From the NCBI RefSeq assembly GCF_000429305.1, contig NZ_AUBP01000025.1:1-64000 (forward strand): 64,000 nucleotides of DNA. The letters are read 5' to 3'. The notes beneath the pieces were generated by a model. That model was given only the letters and a program-made list of their open reading frames with translations. It did no database searches and was not told the origin of the DNA. Made by a program: the position numbers and the translations under genes. The stretch comes from Desulfovibrio inopinatus DSM 10711. Lineage in GTDB: Bacteria > Desulfobacterota > Desulfovibrionia > Desulfovibrionales > Desulfovibrionaceae. Position 1 is the stretch's first letter; each line of letters opens with the position of its first letter. Shown here in pieces: positions 8,515 through 17,369 of the stretch.

Positions 8515-9699
8515 GTGCATAATTTTCGTGTTCTTCTCTTTGTGTTAACGCTCGCTCTGTGTCTGATCCCGCCATGTATTGCAGCCCAAATCGATACGTT
8601 CAACAGCACACTTCCTGGTCCGCAACCCAATTCGGCAAGTCAAGATCTGCCTCCTATTGCTGCCGACGGCATGCTTACTCTGACCATCACAGTGGATAGC
8701 GCTCTCGTGAGTCAGTATACGACCTTGGCTCTCAAAGATGCCGCGAACCAAACTATTGATTTTACTTATGTCTCGTCATCCCCCAAAGAGCTATACGTTC
8801 CGGTAGCTCCTGGGATCTTTACGATCTATGTCCACAATGGATTAAATACACCCGGCAGTTTCACTGTTGTTGCGGATTATGACCAGGCTAACAGTGCGGC
8901 CACGGAGAGTGAGGTCAACGACACCCAAGTCCAAGCCAACAACGTGACAACCTCTTCTTTTGGTGGCTCCATCGGCTATAAACGATCCGCAAATGAAACG
9001 GACCTGAGCGACTGGTACAAAATTGAGGTTGCTACAGACGCGGTCTTGCAACTCATTTTGCAGACCGCTACCACAATGGTGAACGCCAACGCCACATATA
9101 TGAATCTTTACGACGCCGACGGCGAACGCATCACCTACGAACTCGTAGGCAGCACGACCGAGACCCTGCGCTATCCTCTCTCACCTGGTACATTCTATGT
9201 GCAGCTCTTCCTGGGACTTGGTAATCGATATGGGCCCTACACCATCACTTCCAGCTTTGAATCACCCTGCTCTCAGGCTGTCACCGAATCCGAAGTGAAC
9301 GATACCTTGGAACAGGCCAACACCGCACATCCCACCACCGTGGGTTCGGTCGGTTATACCAGGCGAAAAGACGAACGCGATGCAGTGGACTATTTCTCGT
9401 TTACTGCCCAAGCTGGAGATGCCCCTTTCGATGTCATCTTCACTCCGCTCAGCGACACACTGAAGAGTTCGAATGGCTACGTCCACTGCTGGGATCCTCA
9501 AGGCAATATTATAGAGTGGTATTACCTCACGGCAGAGAAAACATTTCATTTCACTGATCTTGTGTCCGGTATCTATTCCTGCCGTGTGAAACCTGAGGGG
9601 GGAAAGTATGGATGCTATATTTTTCAGGGTTTCCCTGACTCAGGCACCGGCCCCCCCACTATAGGATCGGTGTTGATACTGCTCTTGGATTCGAATTAA
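8515..9699 (+). CDS. secreted protein with PPC-like beta-sandwich repeats
   Basis: 394 residues with an N-terminal signal peptide (hydrophobic run then PPCIAAQ). Two tandem domains each open with TESEVNDT, a run of Gln/Asn/Ala, G-S-[IV]-GY and a D-x-DW/DYF strand. This is the pattern of bacterial pre-peptidase C-terminal (PPC) domains, usually found on secreted proteases, but no protease domain is present. GTG 8515 has GGAGGT 5 bases upstream; the in-frame ATG 8512 is only 2 bases from it, so GTG is preferred. A role in the periplasm or at the surface is likely; its partner is unknown. Confidence 0.6.
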   Translation: MHNFRVLLFVLTLALCLIPPCIAAQIDTFNSTLPGPQPNSASQDLPPIAADGMLTLTITVDSALVSQYTTLALKDAANQTIDFTYVSSSPKELYVPVAPGIFTIYVHNGLNTPGSFTVVADYDQANSAATESEVNDTQVQANNVTTSSFGGSIGYKRSANETDLSDWYKIEVATDAVLQLILQTATTMVNANATYMNLYDADGERITYELVGSTTETLRYPLSPGTFYVQLFLGLGNRYGPYTITSSFESPCSQAVTESEVNDTLEQANTAHPTTVGSVGYTRRKDERDAVDYFSFTAQAGDAPFDVIFTPLSDTLKSSNGYVHCWDPQGNIIEWYYLTAEKTFHFTDLVSGIYSCRVKPEGGKYGCYIFQGFPDSGTGPPTIGSVLILLLDSN

Positions 9700-9736
9700 T
9701 CATATTGTCAAAGCCTGCTTTCAGCCATGTGAAATG

Positions 9737-9772
9737 GAATTCAGCCAGGGGATCTCCCCCCTGGCTGAATTC
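9737..9772. terminator. long hairpin, possible bidirectional terminator
   Basis: GAATTCAGCCAGGGG (9737-9751) pairs perfectly with 9758-9772, a 15-bp stem with a 6-base loop. It lies between the convergent PPC-protein and DUF169 genes. There is no T-run, so termination is likely but not certain. Confidence 0.5.
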
Positions 9773-9865
9773 TGCAAAGCAACGTCACGTATTGAGCTCT
9801 CCGTATAGAATGCCGCTTCAAAAGCCCAGCACACTCGCTTAAGGTCACTTCTATGAAGAAAAGAC

Positions 9866-10714
9866 CTACTCCTGCTCTTCTCCCCACGCCTTGGCACTTC
9901 GTTCAACTTTTTTGCGTACGCTCTTCCAATCGGTTTCATGATTAAACATTGATTCCGGTAAGGCTGCCAACATTTTTTCGTAGAGGCTCAAGGAAACTGT
10001 GAATGTCAGTTCATCCGTTTTCATGAATTTCCTGGCTGAAGGATCAAAACCGCCAATGACCGCTTTTTCCAACCCCTGTTCTTTGTAATACAGCGGCCAG
10101 GAGATGATGTTGGTACAACCTGCGCCAAAGGGAGAGACAACGCATTCCATATCACCAGTGGTGAAGACGGTTTGGGTAAAGAGGCCGGTCAACACCTCTG
10201 GACGAGCAAAGAAAATGACGAATTCGGGCAGTTCGGCATCTGAGAACTGCGACAATGGTTTGAATATGCAATATTTGCCTGGAGCCTTACGGGGATTCAC
10301 CTTCAACATAAATTCACGCATGGCATCAGGACTAGGCATATATCGCTCACCATGCAGAGGTGTCCCTTTAAATCCCGTAGACACATAATGCTCGATAAAC
10401 CGAAGATGGGGTTTCATCATCGAACAGTAGTATACACCTCCCAGACATCCATATTGTTTAGCGGAAATGAAGGCTGCACCATTTTTTTTCCGGGCTAACC
10501 AAATGTTGCCTATAACACAGGAAAACGTCTTCATGACTTCCTGCATGTCCACTTCACCCCGATCCTCTAACTCACGAGAGATGGGCGTTCCCTCTTTCGG
10601 ACCATATGCGTCTTCCGGTTTGCTATCGCTATAGTAAGCCCCGAAAGGTTCCTCGCCCAAACCGAGATGGTCCAAAAAAGTAGCGGTATCATTGAGTATG
10701 GATTGTATTGTCAT
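9866..10714 (-). CDS. DUF169 family protein
   Basis: 282 residues of the DUF169 family, common in strict anaerobes and of unknown function. It carries the family's conserved cysteine-rich stretch (KQYGCLGGVYYC) and a SPFGAGCTNIISWP motif. The frame is open to 10963, but ATG 10712-10714 has AGGAGG upstream and begins the family's usual N-terminus. A LysR regulator is divergently transcribed 124 bases away and probably controls it. Confidence 0.8.
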   Translation of the reverse strand: MTIQSILNDTATFLDHLGLGEEPFGAYYSDSKPEDAYGPKEGTPISRELEDRGEVDMQEVMKTFSCVIGNIWLARKKNGAAFISAKQYGCLGGVYYCSMMKPHLRFIEHYVSTGFKGTPLHGERYMPSPDAMREFMLKVNPRKAPGKYCIFKPLSQFSDAELPEFVIFFARPEVLTGLFTQTVFTTGDMECVVSPFGAGCTNIISWPLYYKEQGLEKAVIGGFDPSARKFMKTDELTFTVSLSLYEKMLAALPESMFNHETDWKSVRKKVERSAKAWGEEQE

Positions 10715-10838
10715 AACTTCCTCCTGTGGTTGCTCGCCCGAAATTCGCTCTGTTCGGGCGTATTTCGTTCTTCCAAGTCTTTTTATACCATGCTCACAAA
10801 CAAAATAAATAACTTTAGTAAAAAACTCTTTTTCATTT

Positions 10839-11735
10839 ATGAGCATAATAATGCATGAATTTCTCAATGACGTTCCGTTATTGGTCGAAGTGGCAAAACA
10901 AAAAAGTTTCACCAAGGCCGCGGATACATTAGGAATAGGTGTATCAACCTTATCTCGGCGCATAAAACAGCTGGAAGAACGAATGGGAGTTCTCCTCTTT
11001 TATAGGGACACCCGAAACGTTGAGCCGACTGAAAACGGTATGTATTTATTGGATCGGTGTGGCTTCATTCTTGAGGAAGTACAAAAAACGTATGATTCTG
11101 TGGTTATGAACATGCAGAAACCCTCAGGGTTGATCCGGATTTGTATGTTTTCGGACGTCTACAATAGGCTGTTCAAGGATGCGTTGATCAATTTCGCCTC
11201 AACATGGCCGGATATACAAATGGATCTGGCTTTCGTCGACTATCCTGTGGATATGCGTATCGCTCCCTACGACGTGGCCTTTCTTATCGGATCTTCCTTT
11301 GATCCCTCACTTATCGCCAAGAAATTATTGACCGTTGAACCTTTTCTCTATGCCTCGCCTAAACTTTTCGAACGCTACCCTCTACCTCGTGAACCCCATG
11401 AATTGAACCAACTTCCATGCATCGTTCTTCAGCGGTTCGGATGGCGATGGCCCATGCATAACGGTAACCAACAGGTTATCGTCGAAGTCCACCCCAAGTA
11501 CAGCTTCAGCTCCGTGGAAATGTGTCGTGATTTCGCTCTGGCAGGGCATGGTGTTACCATGCTCCGTAAAGGACTGGTCGACCCGGATGAGAACGCTGGA
11601 CGTCTGGTGCGTCTTCTCTCGGACTGGAGCGGAGGATTCATGCACGACGTGAATTTGGTAACGGGCTCCGACCAACTTCCTCAACGTGTTCGCTTGTTTG
11701 TGGATCACATGCTCTCCGTCTGTATCTCCTTGTGA
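10839..11735 (+). CDS. LysR-family transcriptional regulator
   Basis: 298 residues: an N-terminal winged helix (about 8-65, with SFTKAADTLGIGVSTLSRRIKQLEE) and a C-terminal periplasmic-binding-like effector domain (about 95-290). ATG 10851 is an alternative start. It diverges from the DUF169 gene, the classical layout for a LysR regulator and its target. The effector is unknown. Confidence 0.9.
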   Translation: MSIIMHEFLNDVPLLVEVAKQKSFTKAADTLGIGVSTLSRRIKQLEERMGVLLFYRDTRNVEPTENGMYLLDRCGFILEEVQKTYDSVVMNMQKPSGLIRICMFSDVYNRLFKDALINFASTWPDIQMDLAFVDYPVDMRIAPYDVAFLIGSSFDPSLIAKKLLTVEPFLYASPKLFERYPLPREPHELNQLPCIVLQRFGWRWPMHNGNQQVIVEVHPKYSFSSVEMCRDFALAGHGVTMLRKGLVDPDENAGRLVRLLSDWSGGFMHDVNLVTGSDQLPQRVRLFVDHMLSVCISL

Positions 11736-11791
11736 TTGCTACGTGGAGAAATTGTCACGCAATTATTGAACTCAACAGAGAGGAAAATACA

Positions 11792-12000
11792 ATGCAATAT
11801 GCTTTCAGAGGGAAAGCAACTCTTGTTACTGGGACTTGGCTGGCATGGGATTGGCTACCATTCAGGCCTATGCAAGCGCGGGAGCCTCTGTTGCAATAGC
11901 TGATATTAATGAAGAGACTGTCATATGGTTGAGCAATTCCGCATTGAGCTTTGTCATTGGTCATGCTCTCGTTCTGGATGGAGGATACACTATTCCTTAA
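11792..12000 (+). pseudogene. short-chain dehydrogenase relic
   Basis: An ATG with a good ribosome site (AGAGAGGA) starts FRGKATLVTGT, the first strand of a short-chain dehydrogenase. The glycine loop is shortened and out of frame; the frame then resumes with GMGLATIQAYASAGASVAIAD and NEETV. It jumps straight to the family's C-terminal end (ALVLDGGYTIP, stop). About 70 codons remain of roughly 250, and the active-site Ser, Tyr and Lys region is gone. One frameshift and one large internal deletion explain this. Confidence 0.75.
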
Positions 12001-12117
12001 TCGAAAAGACAATCCCTTCTGATAATCGTCTCATGTCCCAAAGAATGCGAGAGTCCTGCCCGCCCCCCAAAAAGCAACGAACAACCTGCTCTTTTCACAC
12101 GAAACGCCACACGCATA

Positions 12118-12158
12118 AAAAACGACTTCTCCCATGAAAAAAGGGAGAAGTCGTTTTT
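12118..12158 (-). terminator. bidirectional intrinsic terminator
   Basis: Perfect 16-bp arms (12118-12133 and 12143-12158; AAAAACGACTTCTCCC and its complement) surround a 9-base loop, with T-runs available in either direction. It follows the DUF362 gene on the minus strand and also closes the relic region on the plus strand. Confidence 0.75.
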
Positions 12159-12218
12159 ATGCTTTGTTCCTCAATAGACCGCTTTGTCTCGACAAAGAGG
12201 AATGAGGGTGATGGTGTT

Positions 12219-13352
12219 TTATTTTACCACAATCAATTCATATTCGCGGGTTCCAAGTCCAATTTTTTCGGCATGATCCAGGCAGGTCCGCCATTCGGAT
12301 TCGGGCGTAGAGTTGGAAAAGTGGTCATGGTGGTCCTCGAAGTCCGGCTTCGCCAGATTTTCTGCAAGTTGGCTACCCGGAAGTGGTGAGGCCGCCATGC
12401 AAGCGTCCACACAGGCCTGGTCTAGAGCCAAAGGATCAAAGGATGCGAACATACCAAGGTTGGGCAGAATGGGGACGTCATTTTCACCATGACAATCACA
12501 GTTTGGAGAAACATCCACAACCAACGAAATGTGGAAGTGCGGGCGACCATCCACAACAGCTTTGGTATACTCTGCCATACGGCAATTCAGAGATTTGACC
12601 GCCGCGTTAAATCCAAAGGAAATAGCGTCAAAGTTACACGCCCCGAGGCAACGCCCACAGCCAACACAGTTGTCTTGGTTAACGCTCGCTTTGTTGGTCT
12701 CGGTGTTGAAATCCAGTGCATTGTTGGCGCATTCCTTCAGGCAGGAGCGACACCCCTTACAGAGCTCTTCGTTAATCGTTGCCTTGCTGTCGCTGTGTTG
12801 CTCCGTTTTGCCTGCACGAGAGCCGCAGCCCATACCGATGTTCTTGATTGCACCACCGAATCCGGTCACTTCGTGACCTTTAAAGTGGGTCAGACTGATA
12901 AAAACGTCGGCGTCCATGACAGCTCGACCAATTTTGGCTTCCTTCACGTATTCGCCACCTTCAACGGGCACGGCGATGTCATCGGTCCCTTTGAGGCCGT
13001 CGCCAATCAGGATCGGACAGCCAACAGTCAGCGGTGTGAAACCGTTTCCCCAGGCACACTCCAGATGCTCCAAAGCATTCTTTCGCTTGCCCGGATACAT
13101 GGTGTTACAATCCGTAAGAAAAGGTTTTCCTCCCAGCTCTTTGACAACATCCGCCACGGCCTTGGAATAGTTGGGACGCAGGTAGCTAATGTTTCCCAAC
13201 TCGCCAAAGTGCAGCTTGATGGCAACAAAGCGTCCTTCCATATCAATATCGCCGATTCCGGCTTTCTTGATCATCTTTTTGAGCTTGGTAGGAAGTCCAT
13301 CACCAAAGGCCTTTGTTCGGAAATTTGTAAAAAAAACTTTTGCTTTTTCCAT
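12219..13352 (-). CDS. DUF362 protein with two 4Fe-4S clusters
   Basis: 377 residues. The N-terminal half and C-terminal end make up the DUF362 domain. Inserted at about 190-245 is a bacterial-type ferredoxin with two motifs, CKGCRSCLKEC and CVGCGRCLGAC, enough for two [4Fe-4S] clusters. The start has GAGGGGAAG upstream. No signal peptide is seen, so it is a cytoplasmic iron-sulfur protein. DUF362 proteins are widespread in anaerobes; the redox partner is unknown. The gene ends at a strong terminator. Confidence 0.85.
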   Translation of the reverse strand: MEKAKVFFTNFRTKAFGDGLPTKLKKMIKKAGIGDIDMEGRFVAIKLHFGELGNISYLRPNYSKAVADVVKELGGKPFLTDCNTMYPGKRKNALEHLECAWGNGFTPLTVGCPILIGDGLKGTDDIAVPVEGGEYVKEAKIGRAVMDADVFISLTHFKGHEVTGFGGAIKNIGMGCGSRAGKTEQHSDSKATINEELCKGCRSCLKECANNALDFNTETNKASVNQDNCVGCGRCLGACNFDAISFGFNAAVKSLNCRMAEYTKAVVDGRPHFHISLVVDVSPNCDCHGENDVPILPNLGMFASFDPLALDQACVDACMAASPLPGSQLAENLAKPDFEDHHDHFSNSTPESEWRTCLDHAEKIGLGTREYELIVVK

Positions 13353-13438
13353 GCGTCTTCCCCTCTATTTCATAATCATTGATTCTTCACGTTGAATGCA
13401 AGCCCACACAATCCTCTTCGTGCAAGTACATTTCTCCC

Positions 13439-14562
13439 TCAATTGATATCCTCCCACCAGCGGCTAAACGATTGCTCAGCGCCATCAAGTCGTATTGGTT
13501 TACCAATTTTGGGGGTAAGCAAACGGAAATCCTTTCCCTGACTTGCTTCAACAACACGATTGAACGGCTCATCCCATGAATGAGCCGAAATACAAAACTT
13601 GCCGACATGGGTGAGTATCATGGACTTCACGCCCATATCATCGGCAGCACGTACAGCTTCTTCCGGCGTCATATGAATAAGTGGCCATCGCGGATCATAT
13701 TGTCCTCCATCAAGGACAGCTATGTCGAATGTGCCGAATGATTGTGCGATATCTGTAAAGTGAGGGCCGTACCCTCATCACCATTCAAAAAAACTCTGTA
13801 TTCGGGCGTCTCTATGACAAAACCAGCCCACAGCGTCTTGTTTTTGGTAAAAAGACGACCGGAATAGTGCCGGGCTGGAACGACGCTGATGATCAACCCG
13901 TTTTCGAAACGTAATGTCGTATTCCAGTCAGCTTCATGCACTTTTTCTCTCGGGTAGTCCCAATATTCGAAATCCGCATCGACGCCGAGTGGGCAGGTGA
14001 CGGTTTTAACTTTTTGCTCCAGTGCGGTGATAGTAGGATAATCCAGGTGGTCCCAGTGGTCATGCGAAATCAAGAGATAATCAATCTCCGGCATGTCCTC
14101 TGAATTATAAATATCCGTTCCCGGAAATATTTTATTGAGAAACGAAAACGGCGCTCCATGATCGCTGAAAACAGGGTCCACTAAAAGTCTTTTACCACCC
14201 AGTTGAATAAAGAATGAGGAATGACCGAGCCAGATCAACATATCTTGATTCCGGTCAATAGCGTTCGGCTCAGAAAGATCAAGTCTGACGGTCGGCAACG
14301 GTTTCTCCGGCCGCAAGCGTTCTTTTGGGAAAAACCAACCGTTTAGAATGATTTTGAATGTACTCTGATCTTCCACCAACGTAAACGTGGGAATCTGATT
14401 TTTGAATTCACCATCTACATAATGCGGTGAACACTTTATCCTTTCGAGTCGGTCACCTTCGGGGGATTTTCCAAACTTCGCCTGGTTGAGGATGGCACAT
14501 GCGGTCACCGTGAGGCAAGCGAATGCAAGCAAGAGTATCAAAAGCATATTGGATCCCCGCAT
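13439..14562 (-). pseudogene. metallo-beta-lactamase-fold lipoprotein, frameshifted
   Basis: The first part (13720-14562) has a hydrophobic leader ending in a lipobox (LTVTAC) and an MBL hydrolase domain with the metal motif SHDHWDHLD. It reads through VFLNGDEG, then shifts into a short wrong tail. The second part resumes as GPHFTDIAQSFGTFDIAVL, continues through LTHVGKF and ends at 13439. One missing base in a GGG run at about 13770-13774 separates the halves; restoring it gives GDEGYGPHF, as expected for this UlaG/NAPE-PLD-like family. An ATG at 14631 is an alternative start. The restored protein would be about 370 residues. The single homopolymer deletion could be a sequencing error. Confidence 0.75.
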
Positions 14563-14856
14563 AAACACTGACTTTCCACCTTGGCTTGTCACACCATACG
14601 TTGAGATTTCGTTTGCCCAAGATGCTTTCATTGCTCAACTGCAAACATATTCTTGATACGTTGATATTCGACTTCGGAATGAGGAAAAAGTTTTTTGAGG
14701 GAGGAAGCCCCCCATACAAGAACCGATCGTATCCCGTGACGATATACACGAAGGATATGCTTCCCCCCTTCCCACCACCAAACCTTTCATGTAGGTTTGT
14801 GAGCATCGTTTAATTTTGCCCCGACATGATCTTTTTAACCACAAGGCGAGTTTGCG

Positions 14857-17349
14857 ATGGATTATTCCAAACCACTCTACTCCTTTTCGATCGAAGGTCT
14901 GCCCGACAATACCTTCTCGGTCATCCATTTTCAGGGCAATGAAACGCTTTCCGGGTTGTATCAGTACGATATCATGCTCGCGTCTTCGGAATATGACATC
15001 GATATTGATCAGCTTATGAATAAAACGTGTACCCTCGTCATGAACCTTTGGGAGACACCGGTACCGGTGCATGGAGTCCCGGCGCTTTTTGAACAATTGC
15101 GGGAGGTTGATGGGTACACATTTTACCAAATCAGACTTGTTCCGCGTCTTTGGCTCTTGACAATGACGCAGCATAACCAGATTTTCCTCGATCAAACCGT
15201 CCCACAAATTCTTGAAAGCGCCATGCAAGACGGTGGCTTGTCACCGGATATCGATTTCGGCTTTGTGCTTCATAGACCGTACTCGTCGTGGAATTACGTC
15301 TGTCAATTCAATGAATCACATTTTAATTTTATCTCACGGTGGATGGAACGCGACGGGCTGTATTACTATTTTGATCAATCGGGGAGTCAGGAAAAAATGA
15401 TCGTCACGGACGACTTGATGACCCATGTTGTCGCTCAAGGTTGTGACGAGGTGATATACGTCCTTCCTTCGGCCCTTGACGAACCGGTCCGTAACAATGT
15501 CGTCAATGATTTCATATTACGCCAACGCCCACTGCCACAATCCGTTCTTCTGAAAGATTATAATTACGAAATGCCGTCTTTGGATCTTTCCAGCAAAGCC
15601 ACCGTATCCCCCAATGGAATGGGCGAGGTATATATTTATGGCGACCATTTGCGTTCGACGGAGGAAGCCGAAGCTCTCGCCAAAATCCGAGCACAAGAAC
15701 TCACCTGCCAGGAAAAAGTCTACCATGGAAAAAGCATGGTTCCTTCGTTTCGTGCGGGATACCTCTTCTCTCTTCACCGTCATCCCAAAACGACATTCAA
15801 TAGCACCTATCTCATTACCAGCATTACTCATGAAGGACATCAAGAAGCATATCTTCAATCCGGACTTGGTCTCGATATATCCAAAGATCATGTCCGCATG
15901 GATTACTCCAATCAATTCACGTGTATCCCGGCCAAGGTTCAGTATCGACCTGAGCGCAAAACCACACGTGCCCGATTCCACGGAACGATGAACGCCAAAA
16001 TCGATGCCGAGGGCAACGGGAAATATGCCGAACTTGATGACCAAGGCCGATATAAAGTGATCCTGCCGTTGGACCTTTCAGGACGCCATGACGGTCACGC
16101 TACCTACTGGATTCGTATGATGCAGCCGTACGCTGGATCAGGCGGTATGGGGTTTCATGCTCCACTCCATAAAGGTACCGAAGTGCTGCTGACATTCATC
16201 GACGGCGACCCCGATCGCCCCATTATCGCCGGTGCCGTGCCCAACGTTGAGACACAAAGTCCGGTCACAAACACGAATCAAACACACATCGAATTGACCA
16301 GCGGCGGGAATAACCGCTTCCACATGCAGGATCTGGAAGGTCAACAACGCATTTTGCTTTCGTCTCCGACCCAAAGTTCGTGGTTTCGCATGGGGGCGCC
16401 CAATGATCCACCAGCCGCAACCACGGCCACGACAGGCGATGACGATGACGAAGACTCCCACACCAATGTCGATGGTTTCGCATTCAGTACGGAGGGATCA
16501 TACAACGGAATCTTCAAAGAATCGTACAAAGTGGAGGTTGGCGGCAACTCCACAAGCCTGACGCTAGGCGGCGAAGAAACCATTGTGGGAGGTTTTCACA
16601 ACAAGACCGTCTTAGGTGTCGCTGCGGACCTCACCGTCGGCACCGATTTTGGTGCGTTTTTGGGAACAAAAATCGAATACCAAAAAGGCATCAAATATGA
16701 GAAAGGCGACCTCGTATCGATGAGTCAACACAAGCAAAAAATATATAATGCGGAAAGCTTATTTGTTTTGACAGCGGGTATTACTGAACCCTCAACCGAA
16801 TTCCAAGATCAGGCATTCAAAACTTCGGCGGCGGCAGGTGCCGTCATTGGCGCTGGTCTTGGAGTGAGCTCCGAGTCTCTTGCCGGTGTTGCAACCGGAG
16901 CCGTTATGGGAGCGGGCGTACTTGGCGGCGTGGTCGCCGGTATGACGAGTTCCAGCGTCGCGGAAATCGAAGCAACAGACCAACCGCCAGCACCAACGTT
17001 TATTGTCATGAAACCGACTCTTCTGCATATGCAAGCGGAAGCGCCGGATACCACCATGAAAATGAATGCAACGGAGGTGACACTCGTCACGCCGAAACTT
17101 ACTATTACAGCGCCTTCCATCACACTCAACGGTGATGTTAAAATTGACGGAATGCTGAATGTTACGGGGACATCCACCTTTGAAGGAGCCGTCGTCGCGA
17201 ACACGACCGTGACAATCGATGGAATAACAACCATAAACGAAGAAACGTTTATCAATGGAGATTGCAATATTGAAGGTGCAGCGTCGATAGAAGGCGATTG
17301 CACCATAGAAGGCGATTGCACCGTTCTTGGCGAATTTGAAGGAGCATAA
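14857..17349 (+). CDS. vgrG: type VI secretion tip protein VgrG
   Basis: 830 residues, the spike trimer at the end of the T6SS inner tube. Residues about 1-345 are the gp27-like domain typical of VgrG. Residues about 370-460 are the gp5-like OB fold, with HATYWIRMMQPYAG, GMGFHAPLHKGTEVLL and GDPDRPIIAGAV. The remainder is an extended beta-helical stalk; the last 100 residues repeat short hydrophobic/acidic motifs (such as TIEGDCTIEGDC). A Gly/Ala-rich stretch (about 655-690) is unusual and membrane-like. No enzymatic C-terminal domain is recognised. AAGGCGAG precedes the ATG. It heads a five-gene module. Confidence 0.93.
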   Translation: MDYSKPLYSFSIEGLPDNTFSVIHFQGNETLSGLYQYDIMLASSEYDIDIDQLMNKTCTLVMNLWETPVPVHGVPALFEQLREVDGYTFYQIRLVPRLWLLTMTQHNQIFLDQTVPQILESAMQDGGLSPDIDFGFVLHRPYSSWNYVCQFNESHFNFISRWMERDGLYYYFDQSGSQEKMIVTDDLMTHVVAQGCDEVIYVLPSALDEPVRNNVVNDFILRQRPLPQSVLLKDYNYEMPSLDLSSKATVSPNGMGEVYIYGDHLRSTEEAEALAKIRAQELTCQEKVYHGKSMVPSFRAGYLFSLHRHPKTTFNSTYLITSITHEGHQEAYLQSGLGLDISKDHVRMDYSNQFTCIPAKVQYRPERKTTRARFHGTMNAKIDAEGNGKYAELDDQGRYKVILPLDLSGRHDGHATYWIRMMQPYAGSGGMGFHAPLHKGTEVLLTFIDGDPDRPIIAGAVPNVETQSPVTNTNQTHIELTSGGNNRFHMQDLEGQQRILLSSPTQSSWFRMGAPNDPPAATTATTGDDDDEDSHTNVDGFAFSTEGSYNGIFKESYKVEVGGNSTSLTLGGEETIVGGFHNKTVLGVAADLTVGTDFGAFLGTKIEYQKGIKYEKGDLVSMSQHKQKIYNAESLFVLTAGITEPSTEFQDQAFKTSAAAGAVIGAGLGVSSESLAGVATGAVMGAGVLGGVVAGMTSSSVAEIEATDQPPAPTFIVMKPTLLHMQAEAPDTTMKMNATEVTLVTPKLTITAPSITLNGDVKIDGMLNVTGTSTFEGAVVANTTVTIDGITTINEETFINGDCNIEGAASIEGDCTIEGDCTVLGEFEGA

Positions 17350-17369
17350 CAACAATCTGAGGGTATATT

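Noticed and set aside
12489-13382. 297-codon plus-strand open frame
   Set aside because: Antisense shadow of the DUF362 ferredoxin gene.
14635-15228. 197-codon minus-strand open frame
   Set aside because: Mostly antisense to the VgrG N-terminus.
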